DNA of 64,000 bases from Labilibaculum manganireducens (GTDB taxonomy: Bacteria; Bacteroidota; Bacteroidia; Bacteroidales; Marinifilaceae): positions 1 to 64,000 of the forward strand of contig NZ_MVDE01000001.1 of NCBI RefSeq assembly GCF_002843385.1, given 5' to 3'. The notes below the pieces were generated by a model. The model had not been told where the DNA came from, made no database searches, and saw nothing but the letters and a program-made list of their open reading frames with translations. The position numbers were made by a program, and so were the translations under genes. This document shows positions 8,418-16,056 of the stretch, piece by piece (position 1 is the first letter of the stretch; each line of letters begins with the position of its first letter).

Positions 8418-8878
8418 TGAAAGCAACAGAACAGAAATTACAGAAGGCTTTGGGCATTAGCTCTGACACATACGCCGAGATGATGTATGAGTATGGATGT
8501 GCCTATTTGGAGCAAAGAAAAGAGAATTTAATTACTGATTGTAAATGTAAAGAAGATCAGGCTGAAAAGTTCACGGCCATTTTTCGCAATTCGACCATAT
8601 GGTGGAACTGGTGGCGCAGGGAGTGGCAAGCGGTTGACCGATTGTTTCTGCGATTAAACGAGCATAGAATGGAGGATTACCGCATAATGCAGGAATGTCA
8701 CACCAAAATTCCGCCTCTTGACGAGGTTGATTTAATTCTTGACAATCATGTAATTATTAAAGACCTGAGCAAAGCAGCTCTATTATTAACCGAAAAAAAA
8801 ATGCCATACAATGATGATTCTAAAAGTATTCTTTACACCGGACGAGATAAAAAAGTTTTTCCGAGACAATGGATTTAA
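8417..8878 (+). CDS. Hypothetical phage protein, 153 residues
   Basis: No family is recognised. The protein is soluble and mostly helical, with a cysteine pair at TDCKCKEDQAEKF and a tryptophan cluster WWNWWRREWQAVDRLF near the middle. Similar W-rich small proteins are common in early operons of Bacteroidota Mu-like prophages, but I cannot give a role. It begins on the last base of the upstream stop codon, and its last 68 bases overlap the next gene. Confidence 0.65.
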   Translation: MKATEQKLQKALGISSDTYAEMMYEYGCAYLEQRKENLITDCKCKEDQAEKFTAIFRNSTIWWNWWRREWQAVDRLFLRLNEHRMEDYRIMQECHTKIPPLDEVDLILDNHVIIKDLSKAALLLTEKKMPYNDDSKSILYTGRDKKVFPRQWI

Positions 8879-9119
8879 GGTGGTAACCCACACTTTCGGA
8901 CGATTCGAAAGCCGATATCACAACAGGGAAGAGTGGGTAAACTACGACGACGACGCTGTTGAAATTGACGGCCAATTTATAAAGGCTGAAACTCTTTTCG
9001 AGAAAGTTGCTGAGGGGAAAATAAAGAAAATGATTGCCCCCGAAAGTCTCGAAACAAAACGAATAATAGAAAGAACCTTTAAACAAATTAAAAAAGGAAG
9101 CTATGCAGATCATAATTAG
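8811..9119 (+). CDS. Hypothetical phage protein, 102 residues
   Basis: A 102-residue protein (101 if the second of two adjacent ATGs is used). It contains FFTPDEIKKFFRDNGFKVV, a pattern typical of small phage proteins that begin with a strand and helix, and a basic C-terminal third. It overlaps the previous gene by 68 bp, more than usual for this operon, so one of the two frames could be shorter in reality. Function unknown. Confidence 0.55.
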   Translation: MMILKVFFTPDEIKKFFRDNGFKVVTHTFGRFESRYHNREEWVNYDDDAVEIDGQFIKAETLFEKVAEGKIKKMIAPESLETKRIIERTFKQIKKGSYADHN

Positions 9120-9153
9120 CAAACTAAATAATAACCCTAAAACGAAGTAAAAA

Positions 9154-9846
9154 ATGGAAGAATTAAAAATGTTATCGGAAGAGGACTTACAGGCTGAATT
9201 GGATCGCCGACAAGAAGCTAAAAAACGCGAAGCGATTAAGGCGAAAGAGAACTATGAGACAGATCGCGACAAGCTGGTAGGCTCGATGATTAATCAGGCA
9301 CTTTACATTAACAGTGTGATGGGTGCATTTAAAGGCGAGGCCATTTCGCGGTTGGATGATTTTTATGAGCGAGCGAAAGCTTACGGTGACATCCGCTCGA
9401 CGAGTAAAGGCGGTTTTTCGCTTCGCACAAGCGATGGAAAGTTTAAGGTGAGCTACGACCGCAACACTATGGTTGAGTACGATGAGCGTGCTGATTTGGC
9501 TGAACAGCAACTGCGTGAATTTTTACAGCACATGGTGAAAAAACGTGACGAAAAAGCCTACGAAATTATTACTACTCTTTTGGAGCGTGGAAAATCGGGG
9601 CAATTTAACCCGATTGCCATTAATCAGCTGATTAAAATGGAAGACAAATTTAACGATCCGCGCTGGGTGAAAGCAGTGCAATTGTTTAAAGAGTCGCATG
9701 CCGTGCATTTAATCTCTTACAGCGTTAGCTTCTATGTGAAAAATGAGGATTCGGGAAAAGATGAATTGGTTCGTCTTAGCCTTCCCAGCATTCCAATAAT
9801 TAGAGATACCGATGATGGAAAAGATAACGCAATCGGAGCAGATTAA
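9154..9846 (+). CDS. DUF3164-like Mu-family early protein
   Basis: This 230-residue protein matches the pattern of the DUF3164 family found in Mu-like phages. It has an N-terminal charged helix (about 1-45), then INSVMGAFKGEAISRLDDFYERAKAYGD, a strand-rich GGFSLRTSDGKFKVSYDRN segment, and a C-terminal part ending in a short strand block. The role of the family is not known; it is always in the early region near the transposase. The last 35 bases overlap the next gene. Confidence 0.75.
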   Translation: MEELKMLSEEDLQAELDRRQEAKKREAIKAKENYETDRDKLVGSMINQALYINSVMGAFKGEAISRLDDFYERAKAYGDIRSTSKGGFSLRTSDGKFKVSYDRNTMVEYDERADLAEQQLREFLQHMVKKRDEKAYEIITTLLERGKSGQFNPIAINQLIKMEDKFNDPRWVKAVQLFKESHAVHLISYSVSFYVKNEDSGKDELVRLSLPSIPIIRDTDDGKDNAIGAD

Positions 9847-10036
9847 AAAGCATTTGGAGAGTGGCGGCACCATTACCGCCCTCTCGGCTTTGCAAATATT
9901 TGGATGCATGCGCTTAGCGGCACGAATATCGGAACTGCGCAAAAAGGATCATTTGCCAATTGCCTCACGCACCGTTACCAATGGTGATAAACGATTTTCA
10001 GAATACTATTTACAACACAATTTAAAAACGGTTTAA
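9812..10036 (+). CDS. Small helix-turn-helix protein
   Basis: This 74-residue protein has the layout of the phage HTH_39-type domain: EQIKKHLESGGTITALSALQIFGCMRLAARISELRKK, then a short beta wing. Such domains occur in phage regulators and nucleases. It probably binds DNA and may regulate the early operon. It overlaps the upstream gene and abuts the DUF4406 gene. Confidence 0.7.
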   Translation: MMEKITQSEQIKKHLESGGTITALSALQIFGCMRLAARISELRKKDHLPIASRTVTNGDKRFSEYYLQHNLKTV

Positions 10037-10447
10037 ATGAAAGCAAAATGTTATTTAAGCGGCCCTGTAAGCGGCAGACCATCTGACATGAATGCGGCAC
10101 AATTTGCCGCAGCTGCAATAATGGCTAAGGACGCCTTTGATGTGGTGAACCCGACGGCAAACATATCTCCCGATGAAGAATGGGCACCTGCAATGATACA
10201 ATGTTTACAAGATTTGATGGGCTGTGAGGCAATTCTTTTACTACCCGGATGGATAGATAGTGCAGGTGCAAAAATTGAGCGCGATTTTGCCGAGCGTATT
10301 GGCATGCGTATTCTTAAATATGAGGATTTGAATCCTTATTTGAACGAGTGCGAGTGCGATGAAACACTTGTTTATTCGGGAGACTATGAGGCTTGTGTCA
10401 TGTGCGGAAAAGTAAGGAAAATTGAAACATCAAAAAAAGCGGTATGA
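10037..10447 (+). CDS. DUF4406 protein (nucleoside deoxyribosyltransferase-like fold)
   Basis: This 136-residue protein has KCYLSGPVSGRP at its start, a helix, VVNPT, and EAILLLPGWIDSAGAKIERDFAE, the standard layout of DUF4406, which is related to nucleoside 2-deoxyribosyltransferases. It may act on nucleotides, for example in phage base metabolism. An unusual extra C-terminal part (about residues 100-136) contains CECDETLVYSGDYEACVMCG, a four-cysteine segment that could bind zinc. It abuts the genes on both sides (4-bp overlap with the next). Confidence 0.75.
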   Translation: MKAKCYLSGPVSGRPSDMNAAQFAAAAIMAKDAFDVVNPTANISPDEEWAPAMIQCLQDLMGCEAILLLPGWIDSAGAKIERDFAERIGMRILKYEDLNPYLNECECDETLVYSGDYEACVMCGKVRKIETSKKAV

Positions 10448-10920
10448 AAAGGGTATTTCCAAACATATATGTTCCAAACAATGTGAAGCCAACACTTGTG
10501 ATTCGTATAGTGAGCGACATTTTTGGAATTAGCAAAGCAGGCTTACTGATAAAGGGGGTTCGATCGTGTGTTGATGCAAGGCAGTCAGCCTGCTTGTTAC
10601 TTCGCAAGTCTGGAAGATCATTGCAGGAAACGGCTGATTTTTTTAGTATTAAATCAGAGGCTGTTTGTTATGCCCAAAGGGTAGTACCGAACAAATATGA
10701 AAGCGACAAGCAGTTTGCTTATCGGTTTGATATGGCACTGGCTATGCTGAAAGGCGGCAGTTTAGAGCTGGATATTGAGGAGGCTAAAAAACTTGCTATG
10801 AAAACAGATTATGCCTGTTTTGCTAACGAAGAAAAAGGAAATGAAATAAATACGGCCGATGCCGGAGCTTTTTTTCTGGAAGGTTATAATTGTGCTTTAA
10901 GGGGTTTAAAATTGGGGTGA
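10444..10920 (+). CDS. Protein with DnaA domain IV-like DNA-binding region
   Basis: This 158-residue protein has, at about residues 18-85, the order of features seen in the DNA-binding domain IV of DnaA: IVSDIFGISKAGLL, then VDARQSACLLLRKSGRSLQETADFF, then SEAVCYAQRVV. The VxAR..A..LLR helix and the following helix-turn-helix are characteristic. No AAA+ domain is present, so it is not an initiator by itself. It could bind DnaA-box-like DNA to recruit or block host replication, or act as a regulator. The C-terminal half is unlike known proteins. Confidence 0.65.
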   Translation: MKRVFPNIYVPNNVKPTLVIRIVSDIFGISKAGLLIKGVRSCVDARQSACLLLRKSGRSLQETADFFSIKSEAVCYAQRVVPNKYESDKQFAYRFDMALAMLKGGSLELDIEEAKKLAMKTDYACFANEEKGNEINTADAGAFFLEGYNCALRGLKLG

Positions 10921-10921
10921 T

Positions 10922-11341
10922 ATGAAACGACATGAGATTATGGATAAGTTGGAAGGCATAGAAAATCAGTGCTTTAAGCGAAACACGGGAAGTAATGAGG
11001 CTGAGCTTGAATTTAAAGAAGAAATAGCCGATTGGATTTATGCACTTGAGCAAAACGCAACAAGAAGCGTAAGAGTCGCAGTAATTGGCAGTGATTGTAT
11101 TGGCGTTGGTAAATCAAGCCTGACGGAAGCCTTATTGAAAAAACTTGATGTGGTTGGGAAAGTTGAACTTGTTGAAATTAATGAAAATAACACCCTCAGC
11201 ACAGGGCATACTATGAATGAATTGCGTGTTGATGAAATGATACTAACTAGAAAGGTTGTTGATTTGCCGTTTTCTCCACCTGAAAAAAAGCCACACCACG
11301 ATAAAAATGTTCGCAGGCACGCTAGAAAAAGCCAATGGTAG
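10922..11341 (+). CDS. Hypothetical phage protein with P-loop-like GVGKSS
   Basis: This 139-residue protein contains VRVAVIGSDCIGVGKSSLTEALLKKL (about 48-73), which looks like a nucleotide-binding strand, loop and helix. The glycine five residues before GK is an aspartate, so the P-loop is not canonical. A helical N-terminus precedes it and a short basic C-terminus follows. Role unknown. Its end overlaps the likely start of the next gene by about 35 bp. Confidence 0.6.
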   Translation: MKRHEIMDKLEGIENQCFKRNTGSNEAELEFKEEIADWIYALEQNATRSVRVAVIGSDCIGVGKSSLTEALLKKLDVVGKVELVEINENNTLSTGHTMNELRVDEMILTRKVVDLPFSPPEKKPHHDKNVRRHARKSQW

Positions 11342-11879
11342 GTTAGCTGAAAAAGAATTACACAAACTCAAAAAAAGGTATAAAATGATTTTAAGATTTA
11401 AAAAAGGAAGCGAATTGGAAAAAGCCGTTTTGAAGCAAAACGACATTAAGAATAACAGCCGGACTGAGGCTATGGAAATAGTGGAGAAACACACCGGAAT
11501 TATACCGAGTGGGTTTGGATATCATTGGGGGTTTGGTAGCAATTATATGTGGAGTGCCGACATGGCCAATTTCCCACCTGAGATAAATGAAGTTCCTGGC
11601 TTTACTCACGTTAAAAAAAATGAAGAGTGCAACATTTTTAAGCCAAATGGACGCACTAAAATAGGACGCTTAATAAGATCAGAAGTTAGAGAACTTGATA
11701 AGGTTTCGTGTAAGGAAATTGAAGCTCTTGGAATTCCTACTCATGTTGGTAACATATGGTCCTATTTTCAACTTGGTAAAGATGCCGATGGTGCTTGGTT
11801 ATCGTTGCCAACAAAACTACTCGACCACATGCAAAAAACCGATGATATTATTATTGATGTAGTTGAGAAACATTCATAA
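11307..11879 (+). CDS. Hypothetical phage protein, about 190 residues
   Basis: No known family is recognised. The ATG at 11307 gives 190 residues; another at 11385, preceded by AAAAAAAGG, gives 164 and may be the real start, because the residues before it are lysine-rich and overlap the upstream gene. The conserved-looking core is GFGYHWGFGSNYMWSADMANFPPEINEVPG, and there is a second block ending IPTHVGNIWSYFQLGKDADGAWLSLPTKLLDHM. It is soluble, with no signal peptide. Confidence 0.6.
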   Translation: MFAGTLEKANGRLAEKELHKLKKRYKMILRFKKGSELEKAVLKQNDIKNNSRTEAMEIVEKHTGIIPSGFGYHWGFGSNYMWSADMANFPPEINEVPGFTHVKKNEECNIFKPNGRTKIGRLIRSEVRELDKVSCKEIEALGIPTHVGNIWSYFQLGKDADGAWLSLPTKLLDHMQKTDDIIIDVVEKHS

Positions 11880-11898
11880 CTAAAAAATAAAATTAGGG

Positions 11899-12555
11899 AT
11901 GGAAAAAAAAGTATTAATAGCATGTGAAGAATCTCAGACTATTTGTAAGGCTTTTAGAGAGCTAGGCATTGAGGCTTATTCTTGTGATTTACAAAAGTGT
12001 TCTGGGGGGCATCCAGAATGGCATATTCAAGGAGATGCAATAAAAGAAGCATATTCCGGAAAATACATGCTGATGGTCGGACATCCGCCTTGTACATTCA
12101 TATCATATGCAGGCACTCAAAGTTGGAATTTACCGGGTCGGGCTTTCAAAAGATTAGAAGCGCTTCAATTTTTCGCTAAACTTTGGGAAGCTCCAATTCC
12201 TTTTATTTGTTTGGAAAATCCAAAAAGCTGCGCTTCTCCTACAATTGCTAAATACAATCAGGAAATTCAGCCTTACTATTTTGGTGATGCTCACCAAAAA
12301 ACCACCTGGCTATGGTTAAAAAATTTGCCATTATTAACTTATAATTTAACTGAAAACTTATTTGAGAAACAAACCAGTTGTGGTAAGCCGGAACCATTAT
12401 CACAAGATAACACAGGTAAAAAAAGGTATTTTTCTGATTCTAAGAATCGAAGTTCAAAATCCAGATCAAAATCATTTACAGGAATAGCAAATGCGATGGC
12501 GGAGCAATGGATTCCAATTCTAAATGATTTTAATAATAACAACACAATGAAATGA
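11899..12555 (+). CDS. DNA cytosine methyltransferase (phage type)
   Basis: This 218-residue protein has the fold markers of C5-cytosine methyltransferases. The SAM-binding start is KVLIACEESQTICKAFRELG with CDLQ following, the catalytic loop is GHPPC with Cys65, and ENP follows at residues 106-108. The usual target-recognition domain is short or replaced by a basic tail containing SKNRSSKSRSKS, as in compact phage enzymes. It would modify phage DNA, probably for protection against host restriction. The stop overlaps the next gene by 4 bp. Confidence 0.75.
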   Translation: MEKKVLIACEESQTICKAFRELGIEAYSCDLQKCSGGHPEWHIQGDAIKEAYSGKYMLMVGHPPCTFISYAGTQSWNLPGRAFKRLEALQFFAKLWEAPIPFICLENPKSCASPTIAKYNQEIQPYYFGDAHQKTTWLWLKNLPLLTYNLTENLFEKQTSCGKPEPLSQDNTGKKRYFSDSKNRSSKSRSKSFTGIANAMAEQWIPILNDFNNNNTMK

Positions 12556-13433
12556 AAAAATTTGTCTGGTACCCCGATGAGATTCTGTTCTTACAGCAGA
12601 ATTTTTACAGCATGACCAACGCCGAATTGCTTACTGCTATAAATGGAAAAAGGCCAGCTTCGGAGCAAATTAAGCTTTCGGCAATGCGTCACGAGTGTTT
12701 GCGGATGGGTTTGAGCCGCGGCATACAAATACGGTGGAGTCAGGCAGATATTTCCTTTCTGAAAAACAACTACAAAAGCAAGGGAAACGAAGAGCTTGCA
12801 CAGTTGCTTACCGCCCGAAAAAAGACTTTTAGAATAATTAACGGCAAACGGATTTACCGAACCTTTACCCGTAAGCACGTTGAAAAGAAAATGCTTTTAA
12901 TGGGCTTTAAGCGCAATGCAGATGAGTATTTATTTATCCGAAAACGAAATATTGAAACGGGTATTTCGAAAGCTCTTAGTTCTGATGATAATTTGTGGAC
13001 AAACGGCACGCTAAGCGCCAGTAATGAAGGCGACACGAGGGTGTGGCGAATAAACGGCAAGTTAGTAAGGCGAATTAAAATAAACGGCACATTTATTCCT
13101 TATTCGCGATGGTTGTACGAGCAGCGCTTTGGTAAAGTGCCTGTCGGGCTTATTGTTTTTCATCTCGATTTTGACAGTCTAAACGACAGTCTCGACAATT
13201 TAGAGATTCGTAAAAAACGAAGGATCAGCTACAGCGACAGAAGCAAGGCTGTTGGCGTGCTAAAAATAAGAGTGAGCAAACAGGTACAGCAACTCGGCAA
13301 GCTGAAAAGCAAAAGCGAAATACACGATGCTCATAAGGAGTTGCGAAGATTGAGAGGCTTACTGAAAGGTTTGGAGGTGAAAATAGGAGAGGCTAAAAGG
13401 AGTCGGATTGTGAATTTGAATGGAGTTTATTAA
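12552..13433 (+). CDS. HNH-type endonuclease-like protein with DNA-binding N-terminus
   Basis: This 293-residue protein has two N-terminal repeats that look like SANT/Myb-type helices (W-x-DEILFLQQNFYSMTNAELL at about 6-28, WSQADISFLKNNYKSKGNEELAQLL at about 58-82). A central HNH_3-like segment follows: YSRWLYEQRFGKVPVGLIVFHLDFDSLNDSLDNLEI. In most relatives the underlined position reads HH; here it is FH, so one histidine is replaced and activity is uncertain. The C-terminus is a basic coiled coil. It lies behind the methyltransferase and may be a homing-type or restriction-type nuclease. Confidence 0.7.
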   Translation: MKKFVWYPDEILFLQQNFYSMTNAELLTAINGKRPASEQIKLSAMRHECLRMGLSRGIQIRWSQADISFLKNNYKSKGNEELAQLLTARKKTFRIINGKRIYRTFTRKHVEKKMLLMGFKRNADEYLFIRKRNIETGISKALSSDDNLWTNGTLSASNEGDTRVWRINGKLVRRIKINGTFIPYSRWLYEQRFGKVPVGLIVFHLDFDSLNDSLDNLEIRKKRRISYSDRSKAVGVLKIRVSKQVQQLGKLKSKSEIHDAHKELRRLRGLLKGLEVKIGEAKRSRIVNLNGVY

Positions 13434-13457
13434 AAGGATTAATAAAAATTTATACAT

Positions 13458-13820
13458 ATGTTACGTAAATTATTTAAATGGATTTTCAAGGATGAGTTAC
13501 AGCAATTAGAAGCTCAAATAAAAATAGCAAAAGAGGCTGTTCTTAATTATGAATCACAAGAAAAAAGGATTAAAAATGTGCTTCAAAACATTGATGTAAG
13601 TGTTGATGTACACGAATATCATAAGTACTCACCATCATGGGCGTGTATCTCTTTGCAAGGCGTAAAGTCAGATTATATAAAGTTTATTGATTTGAAAGAT
13701 GCTGATATCCATCATATAAGTTCTTTTTTAAGGCGTTATGAGCGTGATCTGAATATAAAGGTAGATGCATCCCCTCATGCTTCTGGGTTTTTGAGGATAC
13801 AGGGATGTAACCATTTTTAA
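13458..13820 (+). CDS. Hypothetical phage protein, 120 residues
   Basis: No known family. The first 45 residues form a basic, probable coiled-coil helix (FKDELQQLEAQIKIAKEAVLNYESQEKR). The rest is a mixed strand-helix segment with YHKYSPSWACISLQGVKSDYIKFIDLKD. No membrane segment. It begins 24 bp after the HNH gene. Confidence 0.55.
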   Translation: MLRKLFKWIFKDELQQLEAQIKIAKEAVLNYESQEKRIKNVLQNIDVSVDVHEYHKYSPSWACISLQGVKSDYIKFIDLKDADIHHISSFLRRYERDLNIKVDASPHASGFLRIQGCNHF

Positions 13821-13839
13821 CACACCTAAAAAGAACAAT

Positions 13840-14142
13840 ATGAAACTAAAATACTGCACTTTAGAACAATTAGAACAGCAAAAGCAACAACTAATTGAAA
13901 GCTCTGATGAAGAGTGGAAGGAAACAATTTTTTATGCAGAGAGGATGACTGAAATTGAACGATGTATTGAGTTAAAAAAAAACGATGATAGTTTAACTCG
14001 TTATTATTGCCCGCAATGTGCTGGCAACGATATTAGTACCAGCAGAATTGGAGATGTGATTGGAAGTGCCTTCGTTGGCAAATGCAATGAGTGTAGTTAT
14101 AATTTTACAATAAGCATAAATGGTGATTTTAATGGGTGCTAA
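13840..14142 (+). CDS. Small zinc-ribbon protein, 100 residues
   Basis: A helical N-terminus (about 5-50) is followed by a zinc ribbon, CPQC (Cys57, Cys60) and CNEC (Cys82, Cys85), spaced as in DNA- or RNA-binding ribbons. Its function is unknown; a second small CxxC protein is encoded nearby at 14635-14814. Confidence 0.6.
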   Translation: MKLKYCTLEQLEQQKQQLIESSDEEWKETIFYAERMTEIERCIELKKNDDSLTRYYCPQCAGNDISTSRIGDVIGSAFVGKCNECSYNFTISINGDFNGC

Positions 14143-14211
14143 CGTGTTACCAACTGGCGGTTTTACTGAACTTGATTAAATGAACAGAAGTAATAATTAA
14201 ATATTTTTGAT

Positions 14212-14466
14212 ATGTACAATAGTAGAACTTGGTTAAACCCAACAAATTCAGACTCAACAGGCTCAGTTGTAGCTTTTGATGGTGAGGTAACAGATTTAGA
14301 TACTGGAAAAAAATACCCACAAACATTTTTAGAACTTGCCGATTGCAGAAATAAAGTAAGATTACACCTTACCAGCGATGATACGAAAGAATTGTTCATT
14401 GAAAAAATGAAACAGTTGAATTATGAAATTAATTTATTTATAAATCATCTTGAAAAAAATATTTAA
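14212..14466 (+). CDS. Hypothetical phage protein, 84 residues
   Basis: No family recognised. It contains SDSTGSVVAFDGEVTD and RLHLTSDDTKELFIEKMKQLNYEINLF, suggesting a small strand-helix domain. It sits between inverted TGTTACCAAC/GTTGGTAACA copies (14145 and 14520). No signal peptide. Confidence 0.55.
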   Translation: MYNSRTWLNPTNSDSTGSVVAFDGEVTDLDTGKKYPQTFLELADCRNKVRLHLTSDDTKELFIEKMKQLNYEINLFINHLEKNI

Positions 14467-14468
14467 TT

Positions 14469-14555
14469 ATGGACAAGTTACCACATAAGCTGATTAAATG
14501 CACTGCCTTTCCTCCGCTTGTTGGTAACAATTGGCTAAGTGTCACTAATTCATAA
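14469..14555 (+). CDS. Possible 28-residue peptide
   Basis: A very short frame begins 3 bp after the preceding stop: ATG, then DKLPHKLIKCTAFPPLV. Nothing confirms translation. The following 80 bp (14556-14634) has one 20-codon frame and nothing else recognisable. Confidence 0.25.
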   Translation: MDKLPHKLIKCTAFPPLVGNNWLSVTNS

Positions 14556-14634
14556 AATACCAGCAAAATGGCAGAATGCAAGAATATTGCACTAAGCAAA
14601 GCACTGTTAACTAATAATAAAAAACATTAAACCT

Positions 14635-14814
14635 ATGGAAACTAAATGCCCGAAATGTAAAGATGAAGATTGTCACGAATTGGTTTCAGTTCAAAATAAT
14701 CCAAATCTAATAAGCTGTCGCAATTGTGGTCATGTGTATTTTGTTGAGTTGAAGTTGATTTATAGGAAGGCTTACGAAAAAGAACCTGGTTGCTTCTCCA
14801 TTGATAAGAATTAA
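14635..14814 (+). CDS. Small CxxC zinc-ribbon protein, 59 residues
   Basis: This 59-codon gene starts ATGGAAACTAAATGCCCG. It encodes CPKCKDEDC near the start and CRNCG at about residues 28-32, giving two cysteine pairs spaced like a zinc ribbon. The stop is at 14812-14814. It is too short for many gene finders. A 25-bp sequence just upstream (14596-14620, GCAAAGCACTGTTAA core) is repeated just downstream at about 14822, so the gene may sit in a duplicated block. Confidence 0.6.
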   Translation: METKCPKCKDEDCHELVSVQNNPNLISCRNCGHVYFVELKLIYRKAYEKEPGCFSIDKN

Positions 14815-14875
14815 CACAGAGGCAAAGCACTGTTAAATAACAATAAATTATTACTTTTACAAAAAGGGTAGAGAA

Positions 14876-15085
14876 ATGGCATACAACAGACGAAACCACC
14901 TAATTAAAGTTCTGGAAATACAGGAGGTGTATTTAAAAGCTCAGAAGACCGGGGCGACCCAAAAGTGGATTTATGAGCATTTAATTTATCCCAACTGGCG
15001 CATTTCATCCCGTACCCTAACAAACTACTTGGGAACCAACGCCCGAAAGGAGTTGAAAGAGATTGATCATGTAGAACAAAATTAA
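14876..15085 (+). CDS. Hypothetical phage protein, 69 residues
   Basis: A basic 69-residue protein with two predicted helices and a turn (EVYLKAQKTGATQKWIYEHLIYPNWRISSRTLTNYLG). This has the look of a small helix-turn-helix DNA-binding protein of early operons, but no family can be named. Confidence 0.55.
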   Translation: MAYNRRNHLIKVLEIQEVYLKAQKTGATQKWIYEHLIYPNWRISSRTLTNYLGTNARKELKEIDHVEQN

Positions 15086-15097
15086 ACAACACAACTT

Positions 15098-15667
15098 ATG
15101 AAAAAATCACTACTAATTATTGCCTGCTTTATATTCACAATCAGCGCAGGCGCACAGCAAAAAGCTTTTGGCGACCTCTATTTTGGAATGACAAAAAAAG
15201 AGGCTAAAACGGCCTATAAAGCAAACAAGGAAAACCACAGAATTGAAATTGGCGGGTGGCAATTTGTGGCATCGCCGTACAGCTGCGAGTTCGATGCAGA
15301 TGGGCTGTGCGGTGTTTCTCTTTACGCAAAGGAAGTGCCCTTTGAAAAATACCTGAATGCCGGAAATACAGAACTGTTACTAAAGGAAATTAAAGATGTT
15401 TTTACGGCTACAGGTTACACATTAATTGATGAGCATGTTTTTTGGCCTAAGCCTAATTTAATGCTCAGCGATTCGTTTTGTTTGATCATGCAAAAGGATG
15501 CCGACCAAAAATACATGATCGTAAGAATTCCCGATGCCAATATGATGAGTCAGCAATCGTTTAACGTTTGGATTGATTTAATTCCTTACCGACAAGCCGA
15601 TAAACTGGCTGAGATGAAAAACAAGGCGGTTGCCGAAAAGGCGGATGAATTAAAAGGGAAATTGTAA
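15098..15667 (+). CDS. Exported protein of unknown function
   Basis: This 189-residue protein starts with a clear signal peptide (KKSLLIIACFIFTISAGAQQ), with cleavage likely after AGA at about residue 18. The mature part is mixed alpha-beta with FGDLYFGMTKKEAKTAYKANKE at its start, as in small periplasmic proteins of Bacteroidota, and a charged C-terminal helix. A secreted protein in the early region of a phage is unusual and suggests an added gene that changes the envelope of the lysogen, for example to exclude other phages. That role is inference. Confidence 0.6.
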   Translation: MKKSLLIIACFIFTISAGAQQKAFGDLYFGMTKKEAKTAYKANKENHRIEIGGWQFVASPYSCEFDADGLCGVSLYAKEVPFEKYLNAGNTELLLKEIKDVFTATGYTLIDEHVFWPKPNLMLSDSFCLIMQKDADQKYMIVRIPDANMMSQQSFNVWIDLIPYRQADKLAEMKNKAVAEKADELKGKL

Positions 15668-15668
15668 G

Positions 15669-15902
15669 ATGGATACACCAAGTAATAAAAACCATTTTCC
15701 TACTATGACTGCATCGGAATATACAAAAGCAATTAGGGACTGTTACTCACCATCGAAATTTCATCTTGATCTTGTTGAACAAATACAACAAGAACATGCC
15801 AGAAAGCTGGCTGATAAGCACGAAACACTAATCATTGAAGCTCTTGCTAAAGAGGGATACAAATTCGCTAATCAGCAAGAATTGATAAAATTTGCAAAAT
15901 AA
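15669..15902 (+). CDS. Hypothetical phage protein, 77 residues, with an in-frame continuation
   Basis: A 77-residue protein of unknown function, helical, with TASEYTKAIRDCYSPSKFHLDLVEQIQQEHARKLADKHETLI. The TAA stop at 15900-15902 is followed in the same frame by 46 further sense codons to TAA at 16041-16043. That part reads like a small domain (ALLVDGKEVVEWWDTVRIEQNGNTF) and has no ATG of its own. It may be a separate gene starting at TTG 15912, a stop-codon mutation, or a read-through product. Confidence 0.55.
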   Translation: MDTPSNKNHFPTMTASEYTKAIRDCYSPSKFHLDLVEQIQQEHARKLADKHETLIIEALAKEGYKFANQQELIKFAK

Positions 15903-16056
15903 AGATGTGAATTGGTAAAGGAAGATAATAAGCGATGTGCGCTGTTGGTTGATGGAAAAGAAGTGGTAGAATGGTGGGACACCGTAAGAATAGAACAGAA
16001 TGGAAATACTTTCACTGCAATAATGGGTGAGAAACCTGAATAAAAACGGACACGAC

